From contig UQLO01000021.1 of NCBI GenBank assembly GCA_900541865.1, positions 1 through 51,819 of the forward strand: a DNA stretch of 51,819 nt. The letters are read 5' to 3'. Positions 23,814 to 31,412 of this stretch are shown here, in pieces (the first letter of the stretch is position 1; each line of letters starts with the position of its first letter). Under the pieces are notes generated by a model, which was given only the letters and a program-made list of their open reading frames with translations, was not told where the DNA came from and made no database searches. Source of the stretch: an uncultured Porphyromonadaceae bacterium. GTDB lineage: Bacteria > Bacteroidota > Bacteroidia > Bacteroidales > Muribaculaceae. The position numbers and the translations under genes are program-made.

Positions 23814-24811
23814 CACTGAATGCCTTTTCGGCGTACATAGTCCTTGAAATCGGCGTAGTCGCCCCCGCGAAACACGTTCAGGTCGACGGCATGGCCGATT
23901 CCGAAAGCCTTTCCGCTCTGCGAGAACTGCCAGATGATGCAGTCGGCGTGGCGGGGCTCGCCGTTGTAGTTGGCAATCCAGAAGTCGTAGCCGTCGAAGC
24001 CGTGGCCGTGGAGATAGTCGCGGTAGTAGTTGTCGTAGGTATAGATGATGGGCTTTACGCCGTAGTGAGCCTCGACGGCGTCGAGCCAGTCGCGGGCTAT
24101 GCGGAGTATTCGGGCATGGTCGCGCTGCATGGTGCGGTGTGCAATCTCAAGGTCGAGCACCGGAGGCATGTCGCCGCTTTCAAGAGGGGTGTTGCGGATG
24201 AAATACCGGGCTTGGTCGGCGCCGGAGCCCGAGGGCGACAGGAAATGGTAAGCCCCGCGGATTATGCCGTGGTCCTTTGCTCCGGTGAACTGGTGGGCGA
24301 AGTATTCGTTGCGGATTGTGGTGCCCTGGGTGGACTTAACGACCATGAAAAGCACCGGCTGGAGGTAGTTGCCGTTGCGGCTCAGTTTGCCGGAGGCGCC
24401 GGCGGGCAGAGCAAGCTTGTCCCAGTCGATACGCTTCTGGTATTTGCTGACGTCCAGCCCGCAAACGCGCTTGCCCGGCTCGAAGCGGCGCCCCGAGGGC
24501 GTGCGCAGGGTGCCCCGGTTCCAGCGTCCGAACTCCATGGTGCCGTCGGCATATTCCATTCGGCCTATGCCTTGCTTGTAGGCCATGTCCCAGCCGCCGG
24601 TGTAGACGTTGCCGTTGGTGTAGCGGCAGATGCCGAAGCCGTTCTGCTTGCCCGAGGTGACGCCTCCGGTGTAGGTATATGTCGAGGTTCGGAGTTCGCC
24701 CTGGGTGATGCGCGGAGCGCGGCGGGCAGCCGTCAGCACAAGGAGCACGGCGGCCATCACCATGACCGCCGGCGCAAGGCGTTGCAGTTTTTTTATGCCG
24801 GGAAATGCCAT
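23813..24811 (-). CDS. Membrane-anchored MORN-repeat GH25 lysozyme
   Basis: 332 residues. A signal anchor (about 12-29) is followed by MORN repeats: YTYTGGVTSGKQNGFG (about 46), YTGGWDMAYKQGIG (about 70) and FGRWNRGTL (about 94). The GH25 muramidase domain runs from about 117: GLDVSKYQKRIDW with Asp120, and the catalytic DxE in PPVLDLEI, then HFLSPSGSG and IIWQFSQSG near the end. It would cut the beta-1,4 link between MurNAc and GlcNAc in the periplasm. MORN plus GH25 is unusual. It heads an operon with the ECF sigma gene. Confidence 0.88.
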   Translation of the reverse strand: MAFPGIKKLQRLAPAVMVMAAVLLVLTAARRAPRITQGELRTSTYTYTGGVTSGKQNGFGICRYTNGNVYTGGWDMAYKQGIGRMEYADGTMEFGRWNRGTLRTPSGRRFEPGKRVCGLDVSKYQKRIDWDKLALPAGASGKLSRNGNYLQPVLFMVVKSTQGTTIRNEYFAHQFTGAKDHGIIRGAYHFLSPSGSGADQARYFIRNTPLESGDMPPVLDLEIAHRTMQRDHARILRIARDWLDAVEAHYGVKPIIYTYDNYYRDYLHGHGFDGYDFWIANYNGEPRHADCIIWQFSQSGKAFGIGHAVDLNVFRGGDYADFKDYVRRKGIQ

Positions 24812-24879
24812 CAGGGTACAAAGTTACCCAAACGGAGCCACATAAACGAACTTGCCGTGTTAAGGAAAGCTAAAAAGCG

Positions 24880-26265
24880 TTATGCCGGGTCGTCGTTCTG
24901 CCCGTCGAGGCCGCCGTTGGGAACCGTGGGCGTCACCTTGGGCTCGGTGTAGCTTTCGGCGGCTTCGGCAGGCTCGGGGCCGACAGCGCCGCCGTTGTTG
25001 TCAACGTCGACGGTGAGTGCGCCCGAGGTGTAGACAGCAAGACCGAACTGGCCCACGCCGGTGACGATGTGTTCCATCACGTCGGACTGTATTGCTTCGT
25101 ATGCCTCCCAGTCGGTGGTGTCGGTGAAGCAGTACACTTGGAGTTGGAAGCCGTTTTCGTTGGTGCCCTGAGTGTTGACCAGCAGCTGCTGAGTCTTGCA
25201 GATGCCGGGGTTGTAGTATAGGTACAGGCTGATGTAGGCTCTGAAAAGGCCCAGATTGGTCTCCAGCGAGCCGTTGATGGGGTTAAGGCCGGTGTTGTGC
25301 TGTTCGGTGGCGCCGGCAGCGCGGAGATTGGCCACGAACTCCTTAAGCCGGGGGAAAGGCGCCGACATGGTGTCGACCTCCTGAGGCGAAATGCGGCGAA
25401 CGGTCGTCAGGTCGATGTTGACTATCTGGTCGATCCGGCGTGCGCCGCTCATTGTCATGCCACGCCAGTTCTGGAAGGAGGTGGAGATGAGAGTATAGGG
25501 CGGTACGGTCACTATCGTGTTGTCGAAGTTCTGAACCTTGACGGCCGAGAGCGACATATCGAGCACTACGCCGTTTGCCGGAGTGCCCGGAACGACAATC
25601 CAGTCGCCCACGTGGAGCATGTCGTTTTGGTTCATCTGAATACCGGCTACGAAGCCTAAGATGGAGTCCTTGAAAATCAGCATCAAAGCCGCCGCAAATG
25701 CGCCAAGGCCCGTCAGAAGGTATGCCGGGCTGCGGTCGACCAGCATGGCCACTCCGCAGATGGCAATCACTATCCACATCACGCCCTTGGCAACGTTGAG
25801 GACGCCCTTCATTGGCAGGTTCTTCTTGTTGTCGTGGGTGTTATAGCGGTAGAAAATAAAGTCCATAATGGAGCCCAGACCCACTCCGAACATGGCCATA
25901 CCGTAGATGCCGACAATCTTCAGCAGCCACACACGGATGAAATGGCTGCTCTCGAAGGCAAACGGAATCATGCCCAGAAGAATAATCGGTGGAATAATCT
26001 GGCATACCTTGCTCAAAGTGTGCATCTTGAGCAATTCCCGACCCATCTGGCCATTGTGCATCTGCACCACTTTGCGGATGATAAGATAGAGAATGCGCTT
26101 CACCAGCCACGCTATACCGAAGGCCACCAGGCTGATAACGACCAGATAGATAATCTCCTCGGTAGTGCGGTAGCGGGCGAGGCCGACCGCATCCAGACCG
26201 CGGTCGATTAGTCCGAGCAGCCACTCCGCAAAGGTGTGGCTGGGTATGATGGTGGGATGTTCCAT
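24880..26265 (-). CDS. MscS-family mechanosensitive ion channel
   Basis: 461 residues. Three to five membrane helices cover about 30-210 (YLVVISLVAFGIAWLVKRILYLI, then GVMWIVIAICGVAML, then LLTGLGAFAAALMLIFKDSILGFVAG). The last is the pore helix TM3, with its GLGAFAAALMLIFKD small-residue packing. The MscS beta domain follows (HVGDWIVVPGTPANGVVLDMSL, near 220). The C-terminus (about 415-461) is acidic and low in complexity. The channel opens under membrane tension to release solutes. It stands alone, with 68 bp to the lysozyme gene on the same strand. Confidence 0.92.
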   Translation of the reverse strand: MEHPTIIPSHTFAEWLLGLIDRGLDAVGLARYRTTEEIIYLVVISLVAFGIAWLVKRILYLIIRKVVQMHNGQMGRELLKMHTLSKVCQIIPPIILLGMIPFAFESSHFIRVWLLKIVGIYGMAMFGVGLGSIMDFIFYRYNTHDNKKNLPMKGVLNVAKGVMWIVIAICGVAMLVDRSPAYLLTGLGAFAAALMLIFKDSILGFVAGIQMNQNDMLHVGDWIVVPGTPANGVVLDMSLSAVKVQNFDNTIVTVPPYTLISTSFQNWRGMTMSGARRIDQIVNIDLTTVRRISPQEVDTMSAPFPRLKEFVANLRAAGATEQHNTGLNPINGSLETNLGLFRAYISLYLYYNPGICKTQQLLVNTQGTNENGFQLQVYCFTDTTDWEAYEAIQSDVMEHIVTGVGQFGLAVYTSGALTVDVDNNGGAVGPEPAEAAESYTEPKVTPTVPNGGLDGQNDDPA

Positions 26266-26431
26266 AAGCGATGAACTTTTATCGGATTAACACACCCTTA
26301 TAACACACGCCGCGACCCTTTTGCTCACCCCGGAGGGCCCCCGTAGGGGCTTGAGGGGCGACTTAATGCACTTTTTTGTTTAATTTAGCATTATTTAACT
26401 TTATCAATTTTTTATCATATTAAAAATCATG
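26266..26431. other. AT-rich intergenic stretch upstream of the candidate ncRNA
   Basis: No open frame or family is recognised. A GC-rich patch with short inverted CCCC/GGGG runs lies at 26325-26360, then very AT-rich sequence from 26370 leads into the promoter at 26432. It separates mscS (minus) from the ncRNA (plus). Confidence 0.6.
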
Positions 26432-26439
26432 TAATTTTG
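26432..26439 (+). promoter_or_regulatory. -7 element for the candidate ncRNA
   Basis: TAATTTTG at 26432-26439 inside an AT-rich tract. Transcription would start near 26444. No coding region of useful length follows, which is why an RNA gene is proposed. Confidence 0.65.
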
Positions 26440-26443
26440 CAGC

Positions 26444-26702
26444 GGAAAAAGTGACCAGAGTCGAGTATTTGTATTTCTGCATTATGTGGGAATACTGCGG
26501 GTTAAACAAACCCACCTTTTATTTATTTTTTCGGCTTCTGCGATCACCGCTCCCGATGAGAATTCGAGAACGGCGGTTGATGTTGCGCTTTCTCCTTATA
26601 GAGACTTTTCTTCATAGGAATTGAAAATCATGGACAATAAAATAGTTGTTTTATAGATAATTGTGTATTAGAAACGGGACGTTGTGAAACGCCCCGTTTT
26701 TA
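26444..26702 (+). ncRNA. Candidate small RNA, possibly 6S (SsrS, Bacteroidales-1 type)
   Basis: A promoter (26432) and a strong intrinsic terminator (26673-26702) frame about 260 nt without a coding region. The 5' end GGAAAAAGT (26444-26452) can pair with ACTTTTCTT (26604-26612), closing a molecule of about 170 nt. Inside are GTATTTC/GGAATAC, GGGTT/AACCC and a roughly 10-bp stem between 26540-26550 and 26573-26586. A long closing stem, large internal loops and this size suit 6S RNA, which binds RNA polymerase. The identification rests on architecture recalled from the Bacteroidales-1 description, not on a covariance search. RNase P, tmRNA and SRP RNA signatures are absent. Confidence 0.5.
26673..26702 (+). 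terminator. Intrinsic terminator of the candidate ncRNA
   Basis: AAACGGGACGTT (26673-26684) pairs with AACGCCCCGTTT (26689-26700) with one mismatch and a 4-nt loop; the stem end and following bases give TTTTT. Confidence 0.85.
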
Positions 26703-27255
26703 ATGCCCTCGCAGAACATGGCCCGGAGAGTTGCTATGGAGCGGGGATTTGCAATCCCGACGACACTGACTCTACACCGAGAAATCAGTGCCGAACAAGG
26801 CGGCAACGCCACTCCGCGCAAAAGCGCCCACACAAGCCGCCAAAGGCCGCTCAAAGAGAACTCCGGAGGAGTTCAAGAGAGTAGCCCAGGGTGACAACCC
26901 CGGGAAAACCTCCCCCACAAAAACCGCGACCCTGTAGGGGTCGAACGCGGTCCGCCCTCGCGCGCACCCCTCGCGAAAGTTCGACCCCTACAGGGTCGCC
27001 GACGTGTGTGGCCCGTATACCCGGGGTTGTCACCCCGCGCTACTCTCTTGAATCTCTACGAGGTTCTCCCTCAATGGATTACTCCGCCGACATCCCCATC
27101 GGAAGGGCGCAACGTTATGGAGTGAGGGCTTCAGGCCTCACCGAGCCGCCCGGCCGCCCGGATTCCTTTTGGGAAGTGGCGAGGGCTGAAGCCCTCGGTC
27201 CATACGTTGCGAGCACATTCTACATTCTACATTTTACCTTTTTATATTTCTCCCG
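26703..27255. repeat. Intergenic palindromic repeat block with nested inverted arms
   Basis: No gene is seen. Outer arms 26856-26904 and 27020-27068 are imperfect inverted copies (GAGAGTAGCCC...ACCCCGGG side against its reverse). Inside, 26926-26946 and 26979-26999 are perfect 21-bp inverted repeats around the GACCCCTACAGGGTC motif. A GGGATTTGCAATCCC palindrome is at 26744-26758. From 27115, copies of the window's first repeat family follow (GTGAGGGCTTCAGGCCTCAC and CGAGGGCTGAAGCCCTCG). The block ends with an AT-rich tail of TTCTACATT repeats before the DUF2130 stop. Confidence 0.85.
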
Positions 27256-28638
27256 TCAGTCTCCGCGGGCTTCTTCAATCATCCTGCGGATGTTGGGATT
27301 GCCGTAGGTGAGCTTCTTGACGGTGAGGTCTTCTTCGGCTACTTCGTTGGCTTTGAGTAGCTTCTGCTCGGAGGCTTCGAAGTTTGCCTTGACCTCGCGC
27401 AAGCGCTTGATTTGGGCTTCGAGGGCTTCGATGGTCTTGTCGATGCCGTCGGTTGCAGCCACGAATTTCTTGTGTGCGGCGGCCACGCTGTTGCTGAAGG
27501 TTGTCTTGAAGCGGTTTATGCGGTCCTCGAATTTTGCGAAGTCCATAGTCGCGCTGCGTGCCGCCTCCAGCTCCTGCGTAAGTGCAAAGCGCTCGCGGTA
27601 AGCCTCCTTGGCTCGCTCGGAGATTATGCGGATAATCTGCATGAAGTACTGTGGCCGGATAACCAGCATCTTGGGGTAGCGGTGGCTCTTGTCGACGATA
27701 CCTGCCTCGTAAGCAGGGCTGTCCTGCTCGAGCATGGACACCAGAATGGCGTATTCGCAGTTTTTGCGCTGGCGGTCGCGGTCGAGCTTCTCGAGGAAAT
27801 CCTCGTTGCGGTGCTTGGAGGCGGTGGCATCCATCTCGTTTTTCATTTCGAACATGATGGAGATGTACTCGCGGCCGTCGAGGTAGTCGCGGAAGATGAA
27901 GTCGCCCTTGCTGCCCTCGGCGGCCACATTGTCCTTGATGAAAGTTGCGTCGGGATACATGCCGTTGTCCTGCGCCTGCTCAAAGAGTATGGAGCAGTGC
28001 TGCTCGAGGGTTTCGCCGACCATCTTGGTTGATAACTTGAGCTTGAAGTTCTTAAGACGCTCGATTTCGGCTTCGCGGTCCTGGAGTTGCAGCTTGTGGG
28101 CCTCGCGCAGCTGCGTTTCGCGGTTTTCGGCGGCAAGTTTGTCGGCTTTCAAGTCGGCTTCCAGCTCGATGATTCGCTTTTCCTTTGCCTGCACCTGCTC
28201 GGCGACGGCATTTCGCTCTTCGACCAGTGCGAGCCGGTGAGCCTGCTCGTCGCGGTCGATTCGGGCCTGCAGCTCCGAAATGACCTTATCCTTCTTAGCG
28301 ACCGCCTCAAAGAGCTCGCGGGCCTTGGCGGCATCCAATTCGCTGATTTCCGAGCGTTTGGTGGCATCGTAGCCTGCTATGACACCGTTGAGCCGCGTAA
28401 TTTCGTTTTGCAAGTTGCTTACCTGAAGAGACTTGTCGGCAACTAACTTCTCAAATTGGCGCTCGGCCTGCTCGCGGGCCTGTTCCTCCTTGGTGGTGAA
28501 CCGGGCCTGCATCTCGTGGAGGCGACGTTCGAGCTCCTCATTGAATTCCTTGGAGCGTACTTGCTCGATGATAGAGGCATAGACGCTGTCGTCTACCTGA
28601 AACTGAGTGCCGCAATTGGGGCAAATGATGTCTTTCAT
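27256..28638 (-). CDS. DUF2130 protein, predicted nuclease-like with long coiled coil
   Basis: 460 residues. It begins with a half zinc ribbon (MKDIICPNCGTQF), followed by a long coiled coil (about 30-210, rich in Glu, Lys, Arg and Ala). The DUF2130 domain (about 215-400) contains EQHCSILFEQAQ, EGSKGDFIFRD and ISIMFEMKNE; the D...ExK spacing recalls a PD-(D/E)XK nuclease core, as in RmuC-like proteins. The C-terminus (about 380-460) is again helical. The ATG at 28638 is chosen because the zinc ribbon starts there. It is downstream of murD on the same strand, across 125 bp with repeat-like sequence. The function in the cell is not established. Confidence 0.85.
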   Translation of the reverse strand: MKDIICPNCGTQFQVDDSVYASIIEQVRSKEFNEELERRLHEMQARFTTKEEQAREQAERQFEKLVADKSLQVSNLQNEITRLNGVIAGYDATKRSEISELDAAKARELFEAVAKKDKVISELQARIDRDEQAHRLALVEERNAVAEQVQAKEKRIIELEADLKADKLAAENRETQLREAHKLQLQDREAEIERLKNFKLKLSTKMVGETLEQHCSILFEQAQDNGMYPDATFIKDNVAAEGSKGDFIFRDYLDGREYISIMFEMKNEMDATASKHRNEDFLEKLDRDRQRKNCEYAILVSMLEQDSPAYEAGIVDKSHRYPKMLVIRPQYFMQIIRIISERAKEAYRERFALTQELEAARSATMDFAKFEDRINRFKTTFSNSVAAAHKKFVAATDGIDKTIEALEAQIKRLREVKANFEASEQKLLKANEVAEEDLTVKKLTYGNPNIRRMIEEARGD

Positions 28639-28674
28639 AGCAAAATAACAAGTTGTTTGTGGAAGCACCAAGGA

Positions 28675-28762
28675 GGGCGAGCACCAAGGGCGGCGAGCAT
28701 CCAGCTCGCAAGCCGCGAAAGGCCGAGTATAAACATTTGAAAGCTTGCCCTCCTTGAGGCGG
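28675..28762 (-). repeat. Imperfect inverted repeat between murD and the DUF2130 gene
   Basis: CAAGGAGGGCGAGC near 28669-28683 faces GCTTGCCCTCCTTG near 28744-28757. The AGCTCGCCCTCCTTGG motif also occurs at 370-386 after the first repeat array, so this belongs to a dispersed intergenic family. It may reduce transcription beyond murD. Confidence 0.6.
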
Positions 28763-28763
28763 G

Positions 28764-30125
28764 TTATTCGGTCTCCAGTGCGTGGACGGCGGCTTTGAAG
28801 CGTCGGCCGCGGTCCTCGTAGCTTTTGAAGAGGTCGAAGGAGGCGCAGCAGGGCGACAGCAGCACGGTGTCGCCGGCGGCGGCCAGACGTCGACATTCGG
28901 CCACGGCATCGGCGAGGTTGTCGGTGCTTACCAGTTCGGGAACATGGCCCTTGAAGTAGTCCATTATCTTCTCGTTGTGGAGACCCATGGCCACGATGGC
29001 TTTGACTTTTTCTTTTACCAGCGGTAGGATTTCGGAGTAGTCGTTGCCCTTGTCCTTGCCGCCGAGAATGAGTACGGTGGGCGTGGTCATAGCCTCCAGG
29101 GCGTAGTAGCAGGAGTTTACGTTTGTGGCCTTGGAGTCGTTGATCCAGCGCACACCGTCGATTGTGGCAACCGGCTCGAGGCGGTGTTCGACGGCGGAGA
29201 AGTCGCTCAGGCCGCGGCGCACTTCGTCCTTGCGCAGTTCGAACAGACATGCCGACAGGCCGGCGGCCATAGAGTCGAACACGTTGTGGAGGCCGCTGAG
29301 GGCGAGGTCGGCGCGGGGCATGCTCATCGAGGTGCCGGGAGTATTGAAGATGAGGTTGTTTTCGGCGTCGATATATGCAGCGGTGCCTTCTTCGCGATGT
29401 TCGGCGAAGGGGAGCAGGCGGGCTTCGGTGGTGATGTGGCGCAGCTGCTCGGTGATGATGGGGTCGTCCTGCCAGAAGATGAAGCAGTCGGAGGGTGTCA
29501 TGTTCTGAAGGATGCGGAACTTGGCGTTGACGTAGTTCTGCATCACGTGGTCGTAGCGGTCCAGGTGGTCGGGTGTGATGTTTAGAATCACGGCGATGTT
29601 GGCCTTGAAGTCGTACATATTGTCGAGCTGGAAACTGCTCAGCTCGACCACGTAGACGGCATGCGGTTCGCGTGCTACCTGGTATGCAAGGCTGTTTCCG
29701 ACGTTGCCTGCCAAGCCGGCGTCGAGACCGGCCTCTGTGAGGATGTGGTGTATGAGCAGGGTGGTGGTGGTCTTGCCGTTGGAGCCGGTGATGCACACCA
29801 TCTTGGAGTCGGTATATCGACCGGCGAACTCTATCTCGCTGATTACCGGGATGTTTTTGGCGCGTGCGGCCAGTATCACCGGGGCGTCGAGGGGTATGCC
29901 GGGGCTTTTGACGATTTCGTCGGCCGAGAGCACCTTGTCGGGGGTGTGGCCCCCTTGCTCGTGGGCAATACCCTCGCGCTCAAGCACTTCGAGATATTTA
30001 GGAGCTATAGTGCCGGAGTCGGAGAGGAACACGTCGAAGCCTTTGTCTTTTGCAAGAATTGCGGCTCCGGTGCCGCTTTCACCTGCGCCGAGGACTACGA
30101 GGCGGCGCTTGACATCTGTGGACAT
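28764..30125 (-). CDS. murD: UDP-N-acetylmuramoyl-L-alanine--D-glutamate ligase
   Basis: 453 residues. It adds D-glutamate to UDP-MurNAc-L-Ala in the cytoplasm. The N-terminal Rossmann domain begins VVLGAGESGTGAAILAK, the ATP loop is ITGSNGKTTTTLLIHHIL near 112, and the C-terminal ligase domain contains INDSKATNVNS and LILGGKDKGNDY. It follows mraY by 12 bp. It is the last gene of the local dcw cluster; the usual following genes ftsW, murG, murC, ftsQ, ftsA and ftsZ are not here. Confidence 0.96.
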   Translation of the reverse strand: MSTDVKRRLVVLGAGESGTGAAILAKDKGFDVFLSDSGTIAPKYLEVLEREGIAHEQGGHTPDKVLSADEIVKSPGIPLDAPVILAARAKNIPVISEIEFAGRYTDSKMVCITGSNGKTTTTLLIHHILTEAGLDAGLAGNVGNSLAYQVAREPHAVYVVELSSFQLDNMYDFKANIAVILNITPDHLDRYDHVMQNYVNAKFRILQNMTPSDCFIFWQDDPIITEQLRHITTEARLLPFAEHREEGTAAYIDAENNLIFNTPGTSMSMPRADLALSGLHNVFDSMAAGLSACLFELRKDEVRRGLSDFSAVEHRLEPVATIDGVRWINDSKATNVNSCYYALEAMTTPTVLILGGKDKGNDYSEILPLVKEKVKAIVAMGLHNEKIMDYFKGHVPELVSTDNLADAVAECRRLAAAGDTVLLSPCCASFDLFKSYEDRGRRFKAAVHALETE

Positions 30126-30137
30126 ATTGAATTTCAG

Positions 30138-31391
30138 TTATCGTATTTTCAGTGTTACAAAAGTCACCACGGCCAGTATGAGCCCGGCAATCCAGAACCG
30201 GGTCACGATTTTGGATTCGTGGATAACGGCGATGGGGCGCTGGATGAGAGCGGCTATGGAGCCGTCGCCCGGCTTCTGATAGTGGTGGTGGAGGGGGGTC
30301 ATTTTGAATATTCGCTTGCCGCCGGTGCGCTTGAAATATGCGACCTGGATGATGACCGACAGGTCTTCGATATAGAACAGCGCGCAGAGAATAGGTAGAA
30401 GCAACTCTTTGTGGATCAGGATGGCGAACACGGCGATGACACCGCCGAGCATAAGCGAGCCGGTGTCGCCCATAAAGACGGCCGCCGGGTAAGCGTTGTA
30501 CCACAGGAAGCCCACAAGGGCGCCGATGAAGGCCGCCATGTAGACCACAAGCTCCTCACTGCCGGGCACATACATGATGTTCAGGTACGAGGAGTAGATG
30601 AGGTTTCCGCCCAGGTAGGCCATGATGGCAAGCGCCGAGGCCGCTATGGCCGACAGTCCGGCGCACATGCCGTCCAGGCCGTCGTTGAGGTTGGCGCCGT
30701 TGCTGGTGGCGGCCACCAGGAAGATGGTGATGAGGAAGAAAACAATCCAGCCGCCAGTCTCAGAGTGTTCGCCGGCCCACGCCGTCAGCCAGGAGTAGTC
30801 GAAGTTGTTGTTCTTGACGAATGGTATGGTGGTCTGGGGAGTCTTCATGGCGTCGGTCTCATCGTAGATCACTTCTTCGACCCGGTGAGTTTCTACGCTG
30901 TAGACCTCCTGATTCTCGACTATCACCATGTCGGGGCTGAAGTACATCGTCAGGGCCACCACAAGGGCGATACCTACCTGGCCGAAGATTTTGTACTTGC
31001 CCTTGATGCCGTCCTTGTTGCGCTTGCGGAACTTGAGGTAGTCGTCCAGAAAGCCGATGGCACCAAGCCACACCGTGGCCAGCAGCATAAGCAGCATATA
31101 GGTGTTGTTGAGGCGTCCTACCAGAAGGCAGGGCACAAGGATAGAGACGATGATGATCACACCGCCCATTGTCGGGGTGCCCTTCTTCTGCACCTGTCCC
31201 TGGAGGTCGAGGTTGCGGATTATTTCGCCTACCTGCATGCGCTGGAGGCGGTTGATAATGGCGCGACCCACGAAAATGGCCATCAGAAGGCCGATGACGA
31301 AGGCCGCTCCGGAGCGGAAGGTGATATAGTTCATAAGGCGCACGCCCGGCACGCCTGTTTCCTGCAGCAATGTGAAAAGATGGTAAAGCAA
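30138..31391 (-). CDS. mraY: Phospho-N-acetylmuramoyl-pentapeptide transferase
   Basis: 417 residues and about ten membrane helices. It transfers phospho-MurNAc-pentapeptide to undecaprenyl phosphate, forming lipid I at the inner face of the cytoplasmic membrane. Family segments include KKGTPTMGGVIII, GFLDDYLKFRKRNKDG (catalytic DD), NLNDGLDGMCAG and the C-terminal HHHYQKPG. The start MLYHLF is encoded by TTG at 31391; it agrees with the usual MLYxLF opening, and no ATG lies closer upstream. The extra loop before STLTAWAGEH-like sequence (about 150-210) is long, as in other Bacteroidales. Confidence 0.95.
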   Translation of the reverse strand: MLYHLFTLLQETGVPGVRLMNYITFRSGAAFVIGLLMAIFVGRAIINRLQRMQVGEIIRNLDLQGQVQKKGTPTMGGVIIIVSILVPCLLVGRLNNTYMLLMLLATVWLGAIGFLDDYLKFRKRNKDGIKGKYKIFGQVGIALVVALTMYFSPDMVIVENQEVYSVETHRVEEVIYDETDAMKTPQTTIPFVKNNNFDYSWLTAWAGEHSETGGWIVFFLITIFLVAATSNGANLNDGLDGMCAGLSAIAASALAIMAYLGGNLIYSSYLNIMYVPGSEELVVYMAAFIGALVGFLWYNAYPAAVFMGDTGSLMLGGVIAVFAILIHKELLLPILCALFYIEDLSVIIQVAYFKRTGGKRIFKMTPLHHHYQKPGDGSIAALIQRPIAVIHESKIVTRFWIAGLILAVVTFVTLKIR

Positions 31392-31412
31392 CTTTTTTCG
31401 GTTTTATCAAGT

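Noticed and set aside
26926..26999. Perfect 21-bp inverted repeat as a transposon end or attachment site
   Set aside because: No transposase or integrase nearby, and the same inner stem occurs with different arms at 49773, which fits a structural repeat better.
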